DNA from: Streptomyces sp. BV286
GTDB lineage: Bacteria > Actinomycetota > Actinomycetes > Streptomycetales > Streptomycetaceae
Length of the DNA stretch: 64,000 bases
Direction of reading: 5' to 3'
Assembly (NCBI RefSeq): GCF_019090165.1
Contig: NZ_JAHRIB010000191.1
Coordinates: forward strand, 62,001 to 126,000
Shown one piece after another: positions 32,031 to 40,641 of the stretch (its first letter is position 1; the number at the start of each line of letters is the position of its first letter). Made by a program: the position numbers and the translations under genes. The notes below the pieces were generated by a model that had not been told where the DNA came from, did no database searches, and saw nothing but the letters and a program-made list of their open reading frames with translations.

Positions 32031-35000
32031 TGGCCTCGCTGACGTACGACCTCACGCTCGCCGGGCTCTCCGTCGGCAGCGCGGCCGCGCTCACCGGGAT
32101 CGGCCTGGTCGTGACCCACCGGGCGACCGGTGTGCTCAACTTCGCGCACGGCGCCGTCGCCATGGTGTGCGCCTACCTGCTGTGGCAGCTCACGGTCGGG
32201 TGGGGCTGGCCGCTCCCGCTCGCCGCCGCGCTCACGCTGCTCGTGGTCGCCCCGGGCATCGGCCTCGCGCTGGAACGGTTCGTCTTCCGTCCCCTGTCCG
32301 TCCTCGGAGGCAACCCCGCACAGACGCTCGTCGCGTCCATCGGCGTGTTCGTCCTGCTCGTCGGCGGGGCGGCGCTGGTCTGGGGCCCCGGCGCCCGCCC
32401 GGACGCGCCGGTCCTCGTCTCCGCCGATCCCTGGGGCCAGTTGACGGTGACGCTCGTGCTGGCCGCCGCGGTGGGCGCGGTGATCCGCTGGACGCGTTTC
32501 GGCCGGGAGCTGCGGGCCGTGGTCGACGACCGCTCGCTCGCCGTCCTGGGCGGGATCGACGCCGACCGGGTGGCCGCGGCGGGCTGGGCGTTCGGCTCGT
32601 TCACCGCGGGTCTGACCGGGGTGCTGCTGGCTCCTTACGTGCGTCTGGACCCGTACGGCATGCCGTTGCTGGTGATGGAGGTGGTGGCGGTCGCGGTGGC
32701 CGCCCGGATGCGCAGTCTGCCGGTGGCCGTGGTCGTGGCCCTGGGCATCGGGGTCGCCCAGAGCCAGCTGACCCGGCTGCACCCGACGGGCTGGCGCGAA
32801 CCGCTCCTCCAGGCGGTGGGCGCGAACCTCTTCGTCGTCGCCCTGCTGGTCGCGGCCCTGGTGCTGCCGGGCATCGGCACCCGGGACGCCCTGCCCCGCA
32901 CGGCGACGGCCCGCGTACCGACCCCGCCCGGGGCGTGGATCGTGGCCGTGGTCCTGTTCCTGCTCCCCCTGGGCTTCGCGGGTTCCGACCTGCACACGTC
33001 CGTGCAGGTCCCGGCCCTGGGAGTGGTCCTCCTCTCCCTGGTCGTCGTGACGGGCCGCGGCGGCCAGATCTCGCTGGGCCAGGCGGCGTACGCGGGTCTG
33101 GGCGCTCTCTTCACGGCGCTGCTGGCGGCGGGCCGTTTCCCGGGCCTGCCGCGGCTCCCGGAACTGGCCGCGCTCGCGGTCGCCGTCCTGCTGGTGGCGC
33201 CCCTGGGCCTGCTGACCGGCTGGCCCGCCATCGGCCGCCACGGCCTGGCTCTCGCACTGGCGACCTTCGCGGTGGGCGTCGGAGTCAGCCGCTTCGTCTT
33301 CGCCCAGCCGTACGCGACGTCGGGCCTGTCCCTGGGCCGCCCGGCGGGCTTCGAGGGCGACCGCGCGTACTACGTGCTCGAACTGGTCCTGCTCGCGGGC
33401 GCGTTGCTGGCCGCCCACGCGCTGCGCCGGGGACGTACGGGCCGGGCCCTGGCCGCGATGCGGGACCACGAGGCGGGTGCGTCGGCGGCGGGCGTCCGCG
33501 TCCCGGCGCTCAAGCTGACGGCCTTCGTGGCGGGCGCCGCGCTGGCCGCGCTGGGCGGCGGCATGCTCGGCATGGGCGTGCGGGCCTTCGACCCGGCTGC
33601 GTACGACCCGGTGCGCGGTCTGTTGTGGTTCGCCGCGATCGTGGTGCTCGGCGCCGACAGCGTCCTCGGCGCGCTGCTCGCGGCGGCTCTCCTCGTCGGT
33701 CTGGACGCCGGTACCCGGGGCGGGGTGGCGGCGGCCTCCATCGGCCTCCTGGCGGTCCTCGTGGGCCGCTTTCCCGGCGGCCCGTACGAGGCACTGCGGC
33801 AGGCGGCCGAGCGCCTGCGGCTGCGCCGGGAGGTGACGCCGACCCCGCTGGGAGCCGGGGTGAGGCGGAAGCTGCGGGCGCCGGCCCAGGGCTCCGGCAG
33901 GCCACGGGCGACGGTCCCGGTGGCGCTCACGTCCACCGGGCCGGACACGATGAGCCGTCTCACCGGCGGGCGTCCGCTGGTGAGACGCGCGGTGCCGCCG
34001 TCCGCCGACGACGGGGCCGGTTCCCCGTGGACGCCGGGCCCGGAGGGACGCACCGACACGACCCTGGGCACGGCCTTCGGCCCACCCCTCCCGCCGCCCG
34101 GCGCACACGAGGACGGGGAGGCCAGCACGCCCACGACACCCGGCCCCGCCGACGGCGGTGAAGGCGACGGCCTCCGCGCGGGCCCGCGGACGGACGACCG
34201 TGGCGACAGCGGTACCGGAGCGGGTGGCGCCGGTGCCCGGCCCGGTGCGGGCGCCGGTGGCCCCGGTACGGAGCTCTCCGCGCACGCGGGCGCCCGGCCG
34301 ACCGGATCGGTGCGACGGGACGCCACCGCCGGACGAGCCCCTCGCTCCGTGGCCGGCGCGGCATCTCGCCCCGCCCTCCGTGCCCGCGCCCTGCGCGTCG
34401 CCTACGACGGCTGCACCGCCCTGGACGGCGTCGATCTCGATCTGCCGCCGGGCCGGATCACCGCGGTCGTCGGGCCCAACGGAGCCGGGAAGAGCACCCT
34501 GTTCCACTGTCTCGCCGGAACCGTGCGACCGGCGTCGGGGAGGGTCGCCCTGGGGGAACGGGACATCACCCGGCTGCCCGCCCACGCCCGGACACGGCTC
34601 GGCATCGCCCGCACGTTCCAGCAACTGGCCGTCTTCCCGACGCTGACCGTGGCGGAGAACGTACGCGTGGGCGCCGAGCAGGGGCGCGTCATCGACGCCG
34701 ACGCGGCCGAGCGGGCACTGCGTCTGCTCGGGCTCCACGGTCCCGTACGGGCGCTGCCCGCGGCGGACCTGCCCACCGGGACCCTGCGGCGCGTCGAACT
34801 GGCCCGGGCCCTCGCCGGAAGCCCGCGGGTACTGCTGCTGGACGAACCCGCGGCCGGGCTCGACACGGGCGAGGTGACGGCACTGGCCCGCGTGCTGCGG
34901 GCACTCGCCGCCGACGGCACGGCCCTGCTCGTCGTCGAGCACGATCTCGACCTGGTGGCCGGCCTCGCCGACACCGTGCACGTCATGACCGCGGGCCGCG

Positions 35001-35146
35001 TCGTCGCCTCCGGCCCGCCCGGCCACGTCCTCGAACGCCTCGACGCGTTCGACGGGCACCGCGGACCCCGCACGGACCAGGGGCGCACCGATTACGGGAA
35101 TGCGGACCAGGGTCAGGAAGGACTCGGCCCGGTGGCCGGCGGATGA
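32030..35146 (+). CDS. Fused LivH-LivM-LivG: two ABC permease domains plus ATPase
   Basis: This 1038-residue polypeptide joins three normally separate subunits. Residues about 1-290 are a LivH permease (GVLNFAHGAVAMVCAYLL). Residues about 295-590 are a LivM permease (GGQISLGQAAYAGLGALF; DHEAGASAAGVRVPALKL). A 190-residue Gly/Pro/Arg-rich linker (about 590-780) leads to a LivG ATPase. That ATPase has Walker A GPNGAGKST (about 815), a degenerate signature LPTGTLRR (about 911), Walker B VLLLDEPAAGLD and switch His in VVEHDLDLV. The family imports branched-chain amino acids, amides or urea. The fusion is continuous in frame with no frameshift sign. The start ATG overlaps the upstream stop, and the end overlaps livF by four bases. 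Confidence 0.92.
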   Translation: MASLTYDLTLAGLSVGSAAALTGIGLVVTHRATGVLNFAHGAVAMVCAYLLWQLTVGWGWPLPLAAALTLLVVAPGIGLALERFVFRPLSVLGGNPAQTLVASIGVFVLLVGGAALVWGPGARPDAPVLVSADPWGQLTVTLVLAAAVGAVIRWTRFGRELRAVVDDRSLAVLGGIDADRVAAAGWAFGSFTAGLTGVLLAPYVRLDPYGMPLLVMEVVAVAVAARMRSLPVAVVVALGIGVAQSQLTRLHPTGWREPLLQAVGANLFVVALLVAALVLPGIGTRDALPRTATARVPTPPGAWIVAVVLFLLPLGFAGSDLHTSVQVPALGVVLLSLVVVTGRGGQISLGQAAYAGLGALFTALLAAGRFPGLPRLPELAALAVAVLLVAPLGLLTGWPAIGRHGLALALATFAVGVGVSRFVFAQPYATSGLSLGRPAGFEGDRAYYVLELVLLAGALLAAHALRRGRTGRALAAMRDHEAGASAAGVRVPALKLTAFVAGAALAALGGGMLGMGVRAFDPAAYDPVRGLLWFAAIVVLGADSVLGALLAAALLVGLDAGTRGGVAAASIGLLAVLVGRFPGGPYEALRQAAERLRLRREVTPTPLGAGVRRKLRAPAQGSGRPRATVPVALTSTGPDTMSRLTGGRPLVRRAVPPSADDGAGSPWTPGPEGRTDTTLGTAFGPPLPPPGAHEDGEASTPTTPGPADGGEGDGLRAGPRTDDRGDSGTGAGGAGARPGAGAGGPGTELSAHAGARPTGSVRRDATAGRAPRSVAGAASRPALRARALRVAYDGCTALDGVDLDLPPGRITAVVGPNGAGKSTLFHCLAGTVRPASGRVALGERDITRLPAHARTRLGIARTFQQLAVFPTLTVAENVRVGAEQGRVIDADAAERALRLLGLHGPVRALPAADLPTGTLRRVELARALAGSPRVLLLDEPAAGLDTGEVTALARVLRALAADGTALLVVEHDLDLVAGLADTVHVMTAGRVVASGPPGHVLERLDAFDGHRGPRTDQGRTDYGNADQGQEGLGPVAGG

Positions 35147-35919
35147 GCGCGCCCGGTATCTCGCTGCGCCACGCGCGCGTGCGCTACGGCCCGCTGGAGG
35201 CCCTGCACGGCGTCTCCCTCCACGCGCCCGCGCCGGGCGTCACCGTCCTGCTGGGCCGCAACGGCTCGGGCCGTACGACCGTGCTGCGCGCCCTGGCCGG
35301 CACCGTGCAGCTGTCCCGCGGGGCCGTGGTCTGGGACGGCGCCGACGTCACGGGGACACCCGCGCACGATCGGGCCCGCCGGGGTCTGTGCCTCGTCCCG
35401 GACCGCCGCGCGGTCTTCGGCTCGCTCACCGTCCGCGAGAACCTGGAACTCGCCGCCCCCGGCAGGCCCTTCACATCGGCCCTCGACGCCTACCCGCAGT
35501 TGGGCCCCCTCCTGACCAGAAGAGCGGGAACCCTCTCCGGCGGCGAGCAGCGCATGCTGGCCCTCTCCCGCGCCCTCCTCGCACGCGCGCGCGTGGTCCT
35601 CGTCGACGAGCCCGCGCAGGGCATGTCCCCGGCGGTGGCGGCCCGCACGTACGCGTTGCTGAGCGGCCTCGACGCCTGTGTGGTCGTCGCCGAACAGCGG
35701 CTGCCGCCGGGCCTGCGCTCCGGGACGACGATCGTGTACGAACTCCGGCGCGGGACCGTCGCGTTCAGCGGCGAGGCTGCCGAGACGGCGGCCTCGGCAG
35801 CGGCGGACCCATCAGAACCGGCAGAGCCGACGAGACCGCCGGAGCCGAAGGATCTGTCGGCACCGAGGGGACCGACGGGTCCGGCGGGATCGGCGGGTCC
35901 GACAGGATCGGCGGGGTAG
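35143..35919 (+). CDS. LivF-like ABC ATPase with Lys-to-Arg change in Walker A
   Basis: A 258-residue ATPase of the LivF type: RYGPLEALHGVSLHAP, signature LSGGEQRMLALSRALL, Walker B VVLVDEP followed by AQGMSP. The Walker A reads GRNGSGRTT (38-46), with Arg44 where nearly all ABC ATPases have the Lys that contacts phosphate. The LivF-typical Gln replaces the switch His (VVAEQRLP). With the fused LivG carrying a degenerate signature, the pair may have only one competent ATP site. The last 40 residues are a Gly/Pro-rich tail that lies antisense to the end of the Rpf-like gene. ATG at 35143 overlaps the previous stop by four bases. Confidence 0.88.
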   Translation: MSAPGISLRHARVRYGPLEALHGVSLHAPAPGVTVLLGRNGSGRTTVLRALAGTVQLSRGAVVWDGADVTGTPAHDRARRGLCLVPDRRAVFGSLTVRENLELAAPGRPFTSALDAYPQLGPLLTRRAGTLSGGEQRMLALSRALLARARVVLVDEPAQGMSPAVAARTYALLSGLDACVVVAEQRLPPGLRSGTTIVYELRRGTVAFSGEAAETAASAAADPSEPAEPTRPPEPKDLSAPRGPTGPAGSAGPTGSAG

Positions 35920-36598
35920 AAGGGGCCGGTGGGGCCGACGGGGTCGTGGGGGCCGGTCCGGCCGGGGTGCTCTGGCCCGGTGTGGCCGGGGCGCTCTGGC
36001 CCGGTGCGGCCGTGCCCCCGTCCGCCGGCGTGATCGGCCGGCCCGGACCCGCCCCCTTCGGCAGCCGCAGCGTCGTGCCGGGGTTCAGCCGGTCCGGATT
36101 CGCGCCGACCATCCGTCTGTTGAGCTTGTAGAGGGCCTTCCACCCTCCCTTGACGCGGTACCGGCGGGCGATCGAGGCCAGCGTCTCCCCCGGCTTCACC
36201 ACATGCGCCCGCCCTGTGAGCCCGTACCTCTTGGCGCAGACGGGCCACGCCTCCCAGCCCTGGACCCGCACCACCTCCTCCGCGACCCTGATCTGCTCGT
36301 CCCGCGTGGCCAGGTCCGCGCGCCGCGCGTACGCCAGTCCGCCGAACGCCCTCCAGGTCGGCTGCCAGAACTGCAGCCCTCCGTAGAAGCCGTTTCCGGT
36401 GTTCGCGCCCCAGCGGCCGCTGCTCTCGCACTCGGCGAGGCAGCCCCATGGCCACCGGTCCCCGGCGCAGTCGTACGGCACCTGGGCGGCCGCGCGACCG
36501 GGCGCGGGAGGCGGGGGTGCCGCGGACGCCTCCACCGGGGCGAGCACGGCCAGGACCACGGCGACGGCAGCCGCGTACCGCAAGCGCTTGATCGACAT
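35765..36598 (-). CDS. Rpf-like transglycosylase with LysM domain (secreted)
   Basis: A 277-residue exported protein. The signal peptide ends at about ASA|A (residue 27). A resuscitation-promoting-factor catalytic domain follows (DRWPWGCLAECESSGRW with the catalytic Glu; TGNGFYGGLQFWQPTW; WEAWPVCAKRYGL). A LysM module comes next (VVKPGETLASIARRYRVKGG, ALYKLNRRMVGANPDRLNPG). The C-terminal 90 residues are a Pro/Ser/Thr-rich tail. It would cleave peptidoglycan during growth or spore germination. The last 155 bases overlap livF on the opposite strand. I found no c-di-AMP riboswitch upstream, although rpfA genes in Streptomyces often have one. Confidence 0.92.
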   Translation of the reverse strand: MSIKRLRYAAAVAVVLAVLAPVEASAAPPPPAPGRAAAQVPYDCAGDRWPWGCLAECESSGRWGANTGNGFYGGLQFWQPTWRAFGGLAYARRADLATRDEQIRVAEEVVRVQGWEAWPVCAKRYGLTGRAHVVKPGETLASIARRYRVKGGWKALYKLNRRMVGANPDRLNPGTTLRLPKGAGPGRPITPADGGTAAPGQSAPATPGQSTPAGPAPTTPSAPPAPSTPPILSDPPIPPDPSVPSVPTDPSAPAVSSALPVLMGPPLPRPPSRQPRR

Positions 36599-37037
36599 CG
36601 GGCCACGCTAGGCAGGGCCTGAGCGCCGCCCGGACGAGCCGCGCGGACACCGGCCGGGGCCCCACCCGGTCGGAGGACCGTGCCCGTCAGGAGACGAGGA
36701 AGCCCCGAAAGTCCCCCGTAGCCGCTATTACCGTCGGTATCAACCAAATCGAGCCACCCACTTCGTTAGCGGATTTCCTGATTTGTCGACGATTGACCGG
36801 GATGATCCGGATCCCGCATTCGCGGGTCAACTCCCTTGCGTACCAACGTAGTTGGCAGGATATTGCGGATTCCGCCGCCGGGTCCGTCCCGTACGCAGGA
36901 TGGTTCGATTCCGTTCGCTCCCGGGCGTGACTCCGGCCACGGATCCTCCGTTGTCTTCTTCATGAGCCGGGAACCCATCCGGTTCACGGACCGGGAGCCC
37001 CCGGCCACAACACGCACCGCATCCCGAGGAGCCACCC
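36599..37037. other. Gene-free divergent region between the Rpf-like gene and the gene at 37038
   Basis: No gene is visible on either strand. The stretch is less GC-rich around 36740-36870, as expected for promoters. It contains the rightward promoter candidate at 36836-36864 and a short dyad CCCGC-ATTC-GCGGG at 36813-36826. Confidence 0.55.
36836..36864 (+). promoter_or_regulatory. Promoter with an internal palindrome, upstream of the gene at 37038
   Basis: TTGCGT (36836-36841) and GATATT (36859-36864) are separated by exactly 17 bases. The spacer contains the perfect dyad CCAAC-GTA-GTTGG (36843-36855), placed where a repressor would block RNA polymerase. The predicted transcript would have a 5' leader of about 165 bases. 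Confidence 0.5.
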
Positions 37038-37814
37038 GTGCCGCGCATGCTCGACGTCAGCGACGACGTACGCGCCGAGATCGGCGACGAAGAAGCCGAC
37101 CGGCTGCTCGCCGGAGACAACGCCCCGGGCAGTTACGACTGCACGTCCTGCCGCACCCAGGGCGACTCCGAACAGGAGCGCACCAGCACTGTCCTGTTCA
37201 TCGGCGAGGAGACCGCCGTCCTCGCCTTCGCCCACGCCGGCTGCCTGCCCTCGCAGGTCGTCCAGGTGACCGAGGAGCAGCTGCAGGGCGCCGCCCGTTC
37301 CATCACCGGGGACGAGCGCCCCACCGAGGCCCTGCCCGAGCAGGCGGTCCTCGGCGTCACCAGCGGACTCGTCCTGCTCGGCGGCGAGTTGCACCCCGCG
37401 CTCGTCGTCGAGCCGACCGGGCGCATCGCCCGGCCGGGCACGGCGGGCGGTGCCGGCGACGACTTCCTGCCGCTCCTCATCGAGCAGGGGTTCATGCCGG
37501 TCAGCCAGCTCACCGAGGTGCCGCCCGTGCTGCACGGCTGGTCCGTGCTGCTCGCCATGGGCCAGCTGCACGCGGTTCTGCAGCCCGGCGCCGGCGGCGG
37601 CTCACCCGTCGCCTGGTGGCAGGCCCACCAGCCGCTCCAGGTAACGGACAGCTGGCGGGCGGCCGCCAACAAGCACCAGCAGGTACTGCTGTTCGCGGCC
37701 CCGGTCGGCTCGATCGGCCGTCAGCCCCGCGAGGACCTGCTGCGTGACGCGCTCGACAAGGCGGCGGCGAGCGGCCGACTGGTGGCGAGCGCGATGCCCC
37801 TGGCCGGCACCTGA
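37038..37814 (+). CDS. Conserved actinobacterial protein of unknown function
   Basis: A 258-residue soluble protein. It has an N-terminal CxxC (SYDCTSC) and a lone Cys in FAHAGCLPSQVVQVTEEQL. The rest is an alpha/beta domain with VLGVTSGLVLLGGELHPALV, GFMPVSQLTEVPPVLHGWSV and KHQQVLLFAAPVGSIGRQPR. I do not recognise a family or active site. The three Cys could bind a metal. GTG at 37038 is preceded by GAGGAG. Confidence 0.72.
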   Translation: MPRMLDVSDDVRAEIGDEEADRLLAGDNAPGSYDCTSCRTQGDSEQERTSTVLFIGEETAVLAFAHAGCLPSQVVQVTEEQLQGAARSITGDERPTEALPEQAVLGVTSGLVLLGGELHPALVVEPTGRIARPGTAGGAGDDFLPLLIEQGFMPVSQLTEVPPVLHGWSVLLAMGQLHAVLQPGAGGGSPVAWWQAHQPLQVTDSWRAAANKHQQVLLFAAPVGSIGRQPREDLLRDALDKAAASGRLVASAMPLAGT

Positions 37815-37919
37815 GCACGGGCGGCCCCGGTCCCCCGCGGACACCGGACACGCTCCCGGTGACCTGCGAAAGCGGGCCGTCGGCCGCATCCGAAGGGCGG
37901 CGGGGTCGTTGGCACGTAC

Positions 37920-38369
37920 GTGCACACCTACGACGCCCCCCGCCGCCTGCCCTACTCGTCCCCGGTTCCGGCCCTGCGGCCGGCCCAGGACTTCTCGGGC
38001 AGCTGTTCGGCCACCCCGATCTACGACGCGCTGTACGCGGAGTACCTCAGGACCTTCCGGTCCCTGCCGGGCGATCGCAGCGGCGAGGAGGATCTCGGCT
38101 TCAAGGCCTTCGGGATCAGCCCGGGCGGGCCCGGCCTGCACGGACCGGGCCTCCACGGCCCGGGACTGCTCGGCTCCGGCTCGTACAACTCGGGTGCGTA
38201 CACGCCGACCGCGTACGGCATGCGGCACGTCGCCGGGCAGCACCAGACCGGGCAGGTGTCCACGCACCAGAGCCCGACGGTCACGACCGTCTGGCAGCCG
38301 GTGGCACGGCAGCACGCCACGGGCCTGATCCCGGCGGCGCTGCCGCCAGGGCCTCGCCGGGAACGCTGA
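37920..38369 (+). CDS. Small unknown protein with Gly-Pro-Gly-Leu-His repeats
   Basis: A 149-residue protein without TM segments. The N-terminal half includes DFSGSCSATPIYDALYAEYL and RTFRSLPGD. The centre has the repeat GGPGLHGPGLHGPGLLGSG, and the tail is rich in Gln, His, Thr and Tyr. It is probably partly disordered. I do not recognise it. GTG at 37920 is the first possible start, but its ribosome site is poor, so start and reality carry moderate doubt. It ends directly before a strong terminator. Confidence 0.6.
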   Translation: MHTYDAPRRLPYSSPVPALRPAQDFSGSCSATPIYDALYAEYLRTFRSLPGDRSGEEDLGFKAFGISPGGPGLHGPGLHGPGLLGSGSYNSGAYTPTAYGMRHVAGQHQTGQVSTHQSPTVTTVWQPVARQHATGLIPAALPPGPRRER

Positions 38370-38370
38370 C

Positions 38371-38421
38371 GCACATGAGGAGAGGGCCCCCGCACGGTGC
38401 GGGGGCCCTCTCCTCATGTGC
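38371..38421. terminator. Bidirectional terminator, perfect 25-bp stem
   Basis: The arm at 38371-38395 (begins GCACATGAGGAGAGGGCC) is exactly complementary to 38397-38421. The centre CGCAC-G-GTGCG supplies the loop. It lies between the convergent gene ending at 38369 and der ending at 38442. Confidence 0.85.
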
Positions 38422-38441
38422 GTCCGGCTTCCGCCGTACGG

Positions 38442-39911
38442 CTACTTCTTCTTGCCGCGCTTCTCGCGCACCCGCACCGAGATGTGGATCGGCGTCCCCT
38501 CGAAGCCGAACTCCTCACGCAGCCGGCGCTCCACGAAGCGGCGGTAGCCGTGCTCGATGAAGCCCGAGGAGAAGAGCACGAACCGCGGCGGCTTGGTGCC
38601 CGCCTGCGTGCCGAAGAGGATGCGGGGCTGCTTGCCGCCGCGGATCGGGTGCGGGTGGGCGGCGACCAGCTCACCCAGGAAGGCGTTCAGGCGGCCCGTC
38701 GGAACGCGCGCCTCCCAGCCCGCCAGCGCGGCCTCGATCGCCGGGACCAGCTTCTCCATGTGGCGGCCCGTACGCGCCGAGACGTTGACCCGCGGGGCCC
38801 ACGCCACCTGGAGGAGCTCGGTCTCGATCTCCCGCTCCAGGTAGTAGCGGCGCTCCTCGTCGAGGGTGTCCCACTTGTTGAAGGCCAGAACGATCGCGCG
38901 GCCCGCCTCGACGGCCATCGTCACGATGCGCTGGTCCTGGACGCTGATGTTCTCGCTGGCGTCCAGCAGGATGACCGCGACCTCCGCCTTCTCCACGGCG
39001 GCGGCCGTGCGCAGCGAGGCGTAGTAGTCGGCGCCCTGCTGGAGGTGGACCCGCTTGCGGATACCGGCCGTGTCGACGAACTTCCAGGTGACGCCGCCGA
39101 GCTCGATGAGCTCGTCGACCGGGTCACGGGTGGTGCCCGCGATCTCGTTGACGACCACGCGGTCCTCGTTCGCCACCTTGTTCAGGAGCGAGGACTTGCC
39201 GACGTTCGGGCGGCCGATGAGCGCGATGCGGCGGGGGCCGCCGATCGCCGTGCCGAAGGTCTGCGCGGGGGCCTCGGGAAGCGCCTCCAGGACGGCGTCG
39301 AGCATGTCGCCGGTGCCGCGGCCGTGCAGCGCGGAGACGGGGTGCGGCTCGCCGAGACCCAGCGACCACAGGTACGAGGCGTCGGCCTCACCGCTGAGGC
39401 CGTCGACCTTGTTCGCACACAGGACGACGGGCTTGCCGGCCTTGCGCAGCAGGCGGACGACCGCCTCGTCGGTGTCGGTGGCGCCGACCTTGGCGTCGAC
39501 GACGAAGACGACCGCGTCGGCCGCGTCGATCGCGAACTCGGCCTGCGCGGCCACGGAGGCGTCGATGCCGAGGACGTCCTGCTCCCAGCCGCCGGTGTCG
39601 ACGAGCTTGAAGCGGCGGCCCGCCCACTCGGCCTCGTAGGTGACGCGGTCGCGGGTGACGCCCGGCTTGTCCTCGACGACGGCCTCGCGGCGGCCGATGA
39701 TGCGGTTCACCAGGGTCGACTTGCCGACATTCGGGCGGCCGACGACGGCGAGGACCGGAAGCGGGCCGTGACCGGCCTCACCGATCGCGCCCTCGATGTC
39801 CTCGGCGTCGAAGCCCTCTTCCGCGGCGAGCTCCATGAACTCCGCGTACTCGGCATCGCCAAGTGCCCCGTGCTCGTGCTCCGAGCCGTCGGGCTGGATC
39901 TGGTCGTTCAT
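38442..39911 (-). CDS. der: Ribosome-assembly GTPase Der (EngA)
   Basis: A 489-residue double GTPase. After an acidic N-terminal extension of about 50 residues, G domain 1 has GRPNVGKSTLVNR, DTGGWE and NKVDG. G domain 2 has GRPNVGKSSLLNK, DTAGIRKR and NKWD. The KH-like C-terminal domain ends in a basic tail (REKRGKKK). Der binds the 50S subunit late in assembly and is essential in most bacteria. The ATG at 39911 has GAGG ten bases upstream. It follows plsC and cmk in the same leftward operon, an order common in actinobacteria. Confidence 0.97.
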   Translation of the reverse strand: MNDQIQPDGSEHEHGALGDAEYAEFMELAAEEGFDAEDIEGAIGEAGHGPLPVLAVVGRPNVGKSTLVNRIIGRREAVVEDKPGVTRDRVTYEAEWAGRRFKLVDTGGWEQDVLGIDASVAAQAEFAIDAADAVVFVVDAKVGATDTDEAVVRLLRKAGKPVVLCANKVDGLSGEADASYLWSLGLGEPHPVSALHGRGTGDMLDAVLEALPEAPAQTFGTAIGGPRRIALIGRPNVGKSSLLNKVANEDRVVVNEIAGTTRDPVDELIELGGVTWKFVDTAGIRKRVHLQQGADYYASLRTAAAVEKAEVAVILLDASENISVQDQRIVTMAVEAGRAIVLAFNKWDTLDEERRYYLEREIETELLQVAWAPRVNVSARTGRHMEKLVPAIEAALAGWEARVPTGRLNAFLGELVAAHPHPIRGGKQPRILFGTQAGTKPPRFVLFSSGFIEHGYRRFVERRLREEFGFEGTPIHISVRVREKRGKKK

Positions 39912-39984
39912 GAAGTCCGTACCTCGTTCATCGTGGTGATCGGTGGAACGCCCCGTTCGGGGTGATCCACTACTCAAGTGTCTC

Positions 39985-40641
39985 TTAACGCCCCGTGAGG
40001 CGCCTGGCGTTTTCCAGGTGCGCGGTGAGCTGCTTCTGGATGCGCACGGTCGCCTCGTCGAGGGCCTTGCGCGTACGCCGTCCGCTGCCGTCGCCCGCCT
40101 CGAAGGGGTCGCCGAAGACGACGTCGACCCGGCTCCGCAGCGGGGGCAGCTCCTTCGTCAACCGTCCGCGCCGCTCCGTGCTTCCCAGCACGGCGACCGG
40201 CACGATCGGGGCCCCGCCGCGGACCGCGAAGTAGGAGAGCCCCGCGCGCAGCGAGGCGAAGTCGCCCTGGCCGCGGGTGCCCTCGGGGAAGATCCCGAGG
40301 ACGCCGCCGTCCGCGAGGACGCCCAGCGCCTGCGTGATCGCGGTGCGGTCGGCGATCGTACGGTCCACCTTCACCTGCCCGATGGCGAGCAGGAAGGGGT
40401 CGAGCGGACCGATGAACGCCTCCTTCTTGATCAGGAAGTGCGTCGGCCGGGGTGCCACGCCCATGACCATCGGACCGTCGATGTTGTGGGAGTGGTTGAC
40501 GGCGAGGATCACCGGGCCGGTCGCGGGGACCTTCCAGGCGCCCAGGACGCGCGGCTTCCACAGCCCGAACATCAGGCCGACGCCGATCCGGCGGCCGACC
40601 TCGGCACGCCGCGCCGTCGGGACGGCGGGGGCTTCGCTCAC
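39985..40641 (-). CDS. plsC: 1-acyl-glycerol-3-phosphate acyltransferase (PlsC family)
   Basis: A 218-residue acyltransferase. The catalytic HX4D motif is in VNHSHNIDGP, and the phosphate-binding motif is in GIFPEGTRGQGDF. KKEAFIGPLDPFLLAIGQVK and GAPIVPVAVLGSTERRG are further family blocks. It would make phosphatidic acid at the cytoplasmic membrane. The GTG at 40641 overlaps the cmk stop by four bases (GTGA). PlsC paralogues are many in Streptomyces, so the symbol marks the family. Confidence 0.88.
   Translation of the reverse strand: MSEAPAVPTARRAEVGRRIGVGLMFGLWKPRVLGAWKVPATGPVILAVNHSHNIDGPMVMGVAPRPTHFLIKKEAFIGPLDPFLLAIGQVKVDRTIADRTAITQALGVLADGGVLGIFPEGTRGQGDFASLRAGLSYFAVRGGAPIVPVAVLGSTERRGRLTKELPPLRSRVDVVFGDPFEAGDGSGRRTRKALDEATVRIQKQLTAHLENARRLTGR

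Noticed and set aside
31646..35059. Minus-strand open frame of 1137 codons opposite the Liv fusion
   Set aside because: Translation is Arg/Gly/His-rich noise with no motif; the plus strand encodes clear permease and ATPase domains.
36599..36830. c-di-AMP (ydaO) riboswitch expected before an rpf gene
   Set aside because: I looked for the conserved riboswitch blocks on the minus strand and did not see them; the leader is short and unstructured by eye.
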